A stretch of DNA of 64,000 nt, from positions 27,200 to 91,199 of the forward strand of contig CACZAN010000005.1 of the NCBI GenBank assembly GCA_902779165.1, read 5' to 3'. Under the pieces are notes generated by a model. The model searched no databases and had not been told where the DNA came from. It saw only the letters and a program-made list of their open reading frames with translations. The stretch comes from an uncultured Bacteroidales bacterium. Its GTDB lineage: Bacteria; Bacteroidota; Bacteroidia; Bacteroidales; Bacteroidaceae. Of this stretch, positions 61,008 through 64,000 are shown in pieces (the first letter of the stretch is position 1; each line of letters begins with the position of its first letter). Made by a program: the position numbers and the translations under genes.

Positions 61008-62603
61008 ATGTTAAATTTTGAAAATTTCAATTCGACCTGCCTTGCGCAGGAGCTGCCCTTCGGGGCCAGCAACCAGGAACTGGTAGAAGAACAGAACGCC
61101 AGTCTCCTGAACAACGAGCCCACCTACAGGGAGGGCAACCAGGAACTGGTAGAAGAACAGAACGCCAGTCTCCTGAACAACGAGCTCGCGCTGAAGGACT
61201 GCGAGCTGGAGTCGAACCGGAAGCTCAGAGAAGAGCAGATGGTGGACATCACACTCCGAGGGATTTCGGAGGCGGTGGCGACTCGCGAAAGGGACATCAT
61301 AGCGATGATGACCGGAAAGACAAGTTGGCAGAACGACGTCCGCGAAGTCGTGCTGAGAGAGATTCTCTCGAAGGCCGACGGACGGCTGTGGTGCCGAGAG
61401 TACATCGAAAGGCTGAGGAGCGACCAGCGCGTGATGGTTTACACCGGCTCGCACTGGGAAACCATCGAGCTTCAGCAGTGGAAGGACTTCGTTGGCCGCT
61501 GCGCCGAACGCTGTGGAGTGCCCGACTCGCTGCGTATGAACCCCACTTTCATGAAGCCTCTTTATGAGGTGGTGGCGTTCAACGTGGCAGAGAACCGCAA
61601 GCAGCAAGTGGCTGAGAATGAGGTGCTACTGAACATGAGAAACGGCACGCTGGTCGTCCGCAGAGACGGCAGTGCAGTGCTGCGAAACCACCGAAAGGAG
61701 GACCTGTTCACGTACACCCTGAGCTACGGCTTCGACCCACAGGCGCGAAGTGAGCTTTGGCAGCGATTCCTCGACCGCGTGCTGCCCGAGCGGGCCTGCC
61801 AGATGCTGCTGGCGGAGTTCATGGGCTACGTGCTGATGAAGAACCACTCGCTGGAAAAAATGCTCTGGCTGTACGGAAGCGGACAGAACGGAAAGTCGGT
61901 GACGCTGGAAATCATTGAGGCCCTGCTGGGTTCCTGCAACGTCAGCTACCTCAGCCTCAGCGACCTGACGAACGACGACGTGAAGCGCGCCGGTATTGAG
62001 CACAAGCTGCTGAATATCAGCCACGAGAGCGGACGCGATGTGAACACGAACGTGCTGAAGGAACTCACTTCGGGCGAACGTGTGACCATCAAGCACCTCT
62101 ATGTAGATCCGCGCGAGACGAAGGACTACGGCAAGTTCATTGCCGCGTTCAACGAGCTGCCACGGGCCGAGAACACCTTTGGATTCTTCCGCCGCATTAT
62201 CATCGTTCCCTACGAGGTCACCATTCCTCGCGAAGAGGTTGACCTCCAGCTGACTACAAAGCTGAAAAGGGAGCTGCCCGCCATCCTCAACTGGGTGCTC
62301 GACGGGCTGGTGCGACTGATGAATCAGGGCACATTCACTCGCAGCGAATGCAGCGAGCAGGCTCTGGAACGCTACCAGCTGCAGTCGGACAGCGTGCGCC
62401 AGTTCATCGATGAGCAGTGCGAGACGTCGGAAATCGTGACCAAGGCCTTAGAGATCTACAAGATGTACTGCTATTTCTGCCAGACGTCGTCGCTGAAGCC
62501 TCTGGGCCGGAATCGCTTCTACGAACGTCTCGAAGGAATGGGTTTCACCCGCACGAGGGTTCAGAACGACCAGTTCTTTCCACTCAAAATCAATGGGATA
62601 TGA
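61008..62603 (+). CDS. D5-type phage/plasmid helicase (P4 primase family, DUF5906)
   Basis: A 531-residue SF3 helicase: N-terminal tail (1-85) with a 22-residue tandem repeat, D5_N-like region (about 150-270) and an ATPase with Walker A GSGQNGKS (290-297), Walker B-like region (near 330-350), and arginine-finger-type RRIIIVPYEV. C-terminal winged helix (about 470-531). Hexameric helicases of this type unwind origins in phages, plasmids and satellites. The stop overlaps the start of the CHC2 gene (ATGA), so both are one replication unit. Confidence 0.88.
   Translation: MLNFENFNSTCLAQELPFGASNQELVEEQNASLLNNEPTYREGNQELVEEQNASLLNNELALKDCELESNRKLREEQMVDITLRGISEAVATRERDIIAMMTGKTSWQNDVREVVLREILSKADGRLWCREYIERLRSDQRVMVYTGSHWETIELQQWKDFVGRCAERCGVPDSLRMNPTFMKPLYEVVAFNVAENRKQQVAENEVLLNMRNGTLVVRRDGSAVLRNHRKEDLFTYTLSYGFDPQARSELWQRFLDRVLPERACQMLLAEFMGYVLMKNHSLEKMLWLYGSGQNGKSVTLEIIEALLGSCNVSYLSLSDLTNDDVKRAGIEHKLLNISHESGRDVNTNVLKELTSGERVTIKHLYVDPRETKDYGKFIAAFNELPRAENTFGFFRRIIIVPYEVTIPREEVDLQLTTKLKRELPAILNWVLDGLVRLMNQGTFTRSECSEQALERYQLQSDSVRQFIDEQCETSEIVTKALEIYKMYCYFCQTSSLKPLGRNRFYERLEGMGFTRTRVQNDQFFPLKINGI
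61071..61184 (+). repeat. 66-bp tandem repeat in the helicase N-terminus
   Basis: Two copies of a 48-bp exact segment (61071-61118, 61137-61184) at a 66-bp period; codes for NQELVEEQNASLLNNE twice. In frame. Confidence 0.85.
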
Positions 62604-63667
62604 GCTGCGTTCATGAACTTTTCGACACCGCCCGCCTGAATGCCATCTCCATCACGGAGGTGGCACGACGGCTGGGCGAGGTGCGGAGGGCGGGGTCGGT
62701 GTATAAGACCTACTGCCCCTGGCACGAGGACCGTCATCCCTCGCTGACACTGTATGAGCGCACGAACGAGAACCGCTGTCATTGCTTCGCCTGCGGGCGG
62801 GGCGGGTCGGTCATCGATTTCGTGATGCAGCATGAGTCGTGGACGTTTCAGGAGGCTTGCCGCTGGCTCAGTAACGAGTTCGGAATCAGCACTCTAAGGG
62901 CAGATTCGCAGCAGGCGTGGCATCGCTCGCTCAGCTCGCCCCAGCCACGGACGCGAGCCGCTGTGAAGCCCGCAGAACCCACCTATACCTATATACCAAA
63001 GGAAATGGTGGAGTCGCTGGTGTCGATGGATAACTCGCTGAGTCGCTGTCTTGTACAGATGTTCGACCCTGCCGCAGTGAAGCGCGTAGGCGAGGATTAT
63101 CTGCTAGGCCGCTACGCGATGAAGGGGCTGGACGACTACACCGTATTCCCAAATATAGATGTAGAGGGACGCGTGTGCAACCTGAAGGTTCAGCACTACG
63201 AAACCGACCGCTTCTCGCCCCGCTTCGCACACAGCGATCCTGGCTCGTGCCGCTGGCTGGGCAGTATCTGGTCGGCCGAGGGCAGGCTGCCGAAGGACGC
63301 GCAGTTACGTTCGTCGTGCCTTTTTGGCGAGCACCTGACAGCGAGCCGCCGGACGCAGACCGTGGCCCTCGTTGAGAGTCCCAAGAACGCCATCTTCGGA
63401 GCGCTGGAATTTCCTCAGTATCTGTGGGTTGCCACAGGCAACAAGGGCCAGCTGAAGCGCGAAGTCCTGCAACCCCTGAAGGGGCGCGACATCATTGTCA
63501 TCCCCGACCGCGATGCGATTGAGGAGTGGACGGAGACCGTACGGACGATGACTGACCTCGCGAACTTCACCGTGAGTGACATCTGCCAGCGAGTGGCGCC
63601 TGCGTGGGAAGAGAAGTACGATATTGCCGACTACCTCGTGCGGCAACATCAGCCAATGCCTTTCTGA
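62600..63667 (+). CDS. CHC2 zinc-finger primase-like protein (DUF6371)
   Basis: A 355-residue protein. N-terminal zinc ribbon Cys39-x2-His42 ... Cys62-x2-Cys65 (YCPWHEDRHPSL, NRCHCFACGRGG), the CHC2 primase motif; then a toprim-like C-terminal region (about 250-340; VALVESPKNAIFGALEF, DIIVIPDRDAIEEW) of DUF6371 type. It would prime DNA for the D5 helicase upstream. The start overlaps the helicase stop by 4 bases. Ends at 63667, just inside the right REP cluster. Confidence 0.85.
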   Translation: MSCVHELFDTARLNAISITEVARRLGEVRRAGSVYKTYCPWHEDRHPSLTLYERTNENRCHCFACGRGGSVIDFVMQHESWTFQEACRWLSNEFGISTLRADSQQAWHRSLSSPQPRTRAAVKPAEPTYTYIPKEMVESLVSMDNSLSRCLVQMFDPAAVKRVGEDYLLGRYAMKGLDDYTVFPNIDVEGRVCNLKVQHYETDRFSPRFAHSDPGSCRWLGSIWSAEGRLPKDAQLRSSCLFGEHLTASRRTQTVALVESPKNAIFGALEFPQYLWVATGNKGQLKREVLQPLKGRDIIVIPDRDAIEEWTETVRTMTDLANFTVSDICQRVAPAWEEKYDIADYLVRQHQPMPF

Positions 63668-63849
63668 GCAGTCATCGCAACGACACTCTCTCGGGCTTAT
63701 TCATAATCCTGCTCAAGTTTCGCTCGAACTTGTTCGCTTCGACTCTTCGAAGAACCAGCTGTAATGCAAAGCCCCAGCGGGGCGTGACAATGGTAGCCAG
63801 CCGTTTCCGCTCGGCGCTCTGCGACGCTTCACGCTTGAAGAACGGCTGG
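63668..63849 (+). repeat. Right REP cluster, inner part with an extra REP
   Basis: The arm 63712-63765 mirrors 59689-59752. It is followed by GCCCC-AGC-GGGGC (63771-63783) and a REP (63793-63850) whose stem CCAGCCGTT/AACGGCTGG (63797-63805, 63841-63849) encloses a 35-nt loop holding the GCGTCGC/CGAGCG block. The left cluster lacks this unit. Confidence 0.75.
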
Positions 63850-64000
63850 TATAAAGCAGCTAGGAAAAAGCGTGCCTTTAGGTACGCGACATCAAATCCC
63901 TGTCGCGTACCTACGGCACGCTATTCGTTAACATCCTCATTACCAGCCATTGAAATGGCTGGCTACCATTGTCTGATGCCTACGGCATCACTTGCGAAAC
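63850..64000 (-). repeat. Right copy of the 151-bp REP cluster, cut by the window end
   Basis: Reverse complement of 59534-59684 with two differences. REP at 63942-63967 has a perfect CCAGCCATT/AATGGCTGG stem with GTAG on the minus strand. TGATGCCTACGGCATCA at 63974-63990. Confidence 0.85.

Overview
The window is a chromosomal segment of a Bacteroidota bacterium, most likely order Bacteroidales and probably Prevotellaceae. The grounds are: a type IX secretion protein (PorZ-like), tandem Skp/OmpH genes behind bamA, Bacteroidales-type families (DUF4954, DUF6089, DUF6242, HU-HIG, DUF6371), C-termini of the 'NLAGQKVGRG...NGRKVVK' kind, and many promoters with the Bacteroidota -7 box TAnnTTTG. The genus is not fixed by the sequence.

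Layout. 0-6 kb: a partial DUF4954 gene, a small methyltransferase-fold protein, then a divergent surface-decoration cluster (opine-type dehydrogenase; a nucleotidyltransferase fused to a CobD-like PLP enzyme; LicD; acyltransferase). 5.8-14 kb: a minus-strand envelope operon, in transcription order DUF6242 lipoprotein, DUF6089, uppS, bamA, three OmpH/Skp paralogues, murI. 14-17 kb: ribD, prmC, a small exported protein and tRNA-Leu(CAA). 17-21.4 kb: a 3-keto-glycoside catabolic set (two Gfo/Idh/MocA oxidoreductases, two DUF1080 proteins). 21.4-22.9 kb: a gene-free, repeat-dense region. 22.9-40.2 kb: a six-gene minus-strand surface operon with a 2462-residue exported protein, a barrel-like protein, an Ig/Fn3-like protein, two lipoproteins and a secreted leader-gene product; a membrane-anchored TPR/AraC regulator diverges from it. 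42.5-50.8 kb: leuS, yitT-like, rdgB, porZ, cotH. 51-53.6 kb: an SGNH hydrolase and a GH2 glycosidase. 53.6-54.5 kb: an IS200-like (RAYT-type) transposase inside inverted REP-like repeats. 54.6-59.1 kb: metG and an ECF sigma/anti-sigma/exported-protein set. 59.2-64 kb: a replication module (HU-like, D5 helicase, CHC2 primase) bracketed by near-identical inverted REP clusters.

Two things stand out. First, the single-domain Y1 transposase at 53878-54336 is surrounded by GTAG-hairpin units that match the logic of REP/RAYT systems; five copies occur at three loci, with compensatory stem changes, and two loci are 149/151-identical inverted copies around the primase module. Second, the 1868-4653 genes suggest a compact route in which serine phosphate is decarboxylated, CTP-activated, possibly alkylated by an opine-type dehydrogenase, and transferred to a glycan by LicD. 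The giant-protein operon is also largely uncharacterised. Repeats have repeatedly entered coding sequence in frame here, notably in signal peptides.
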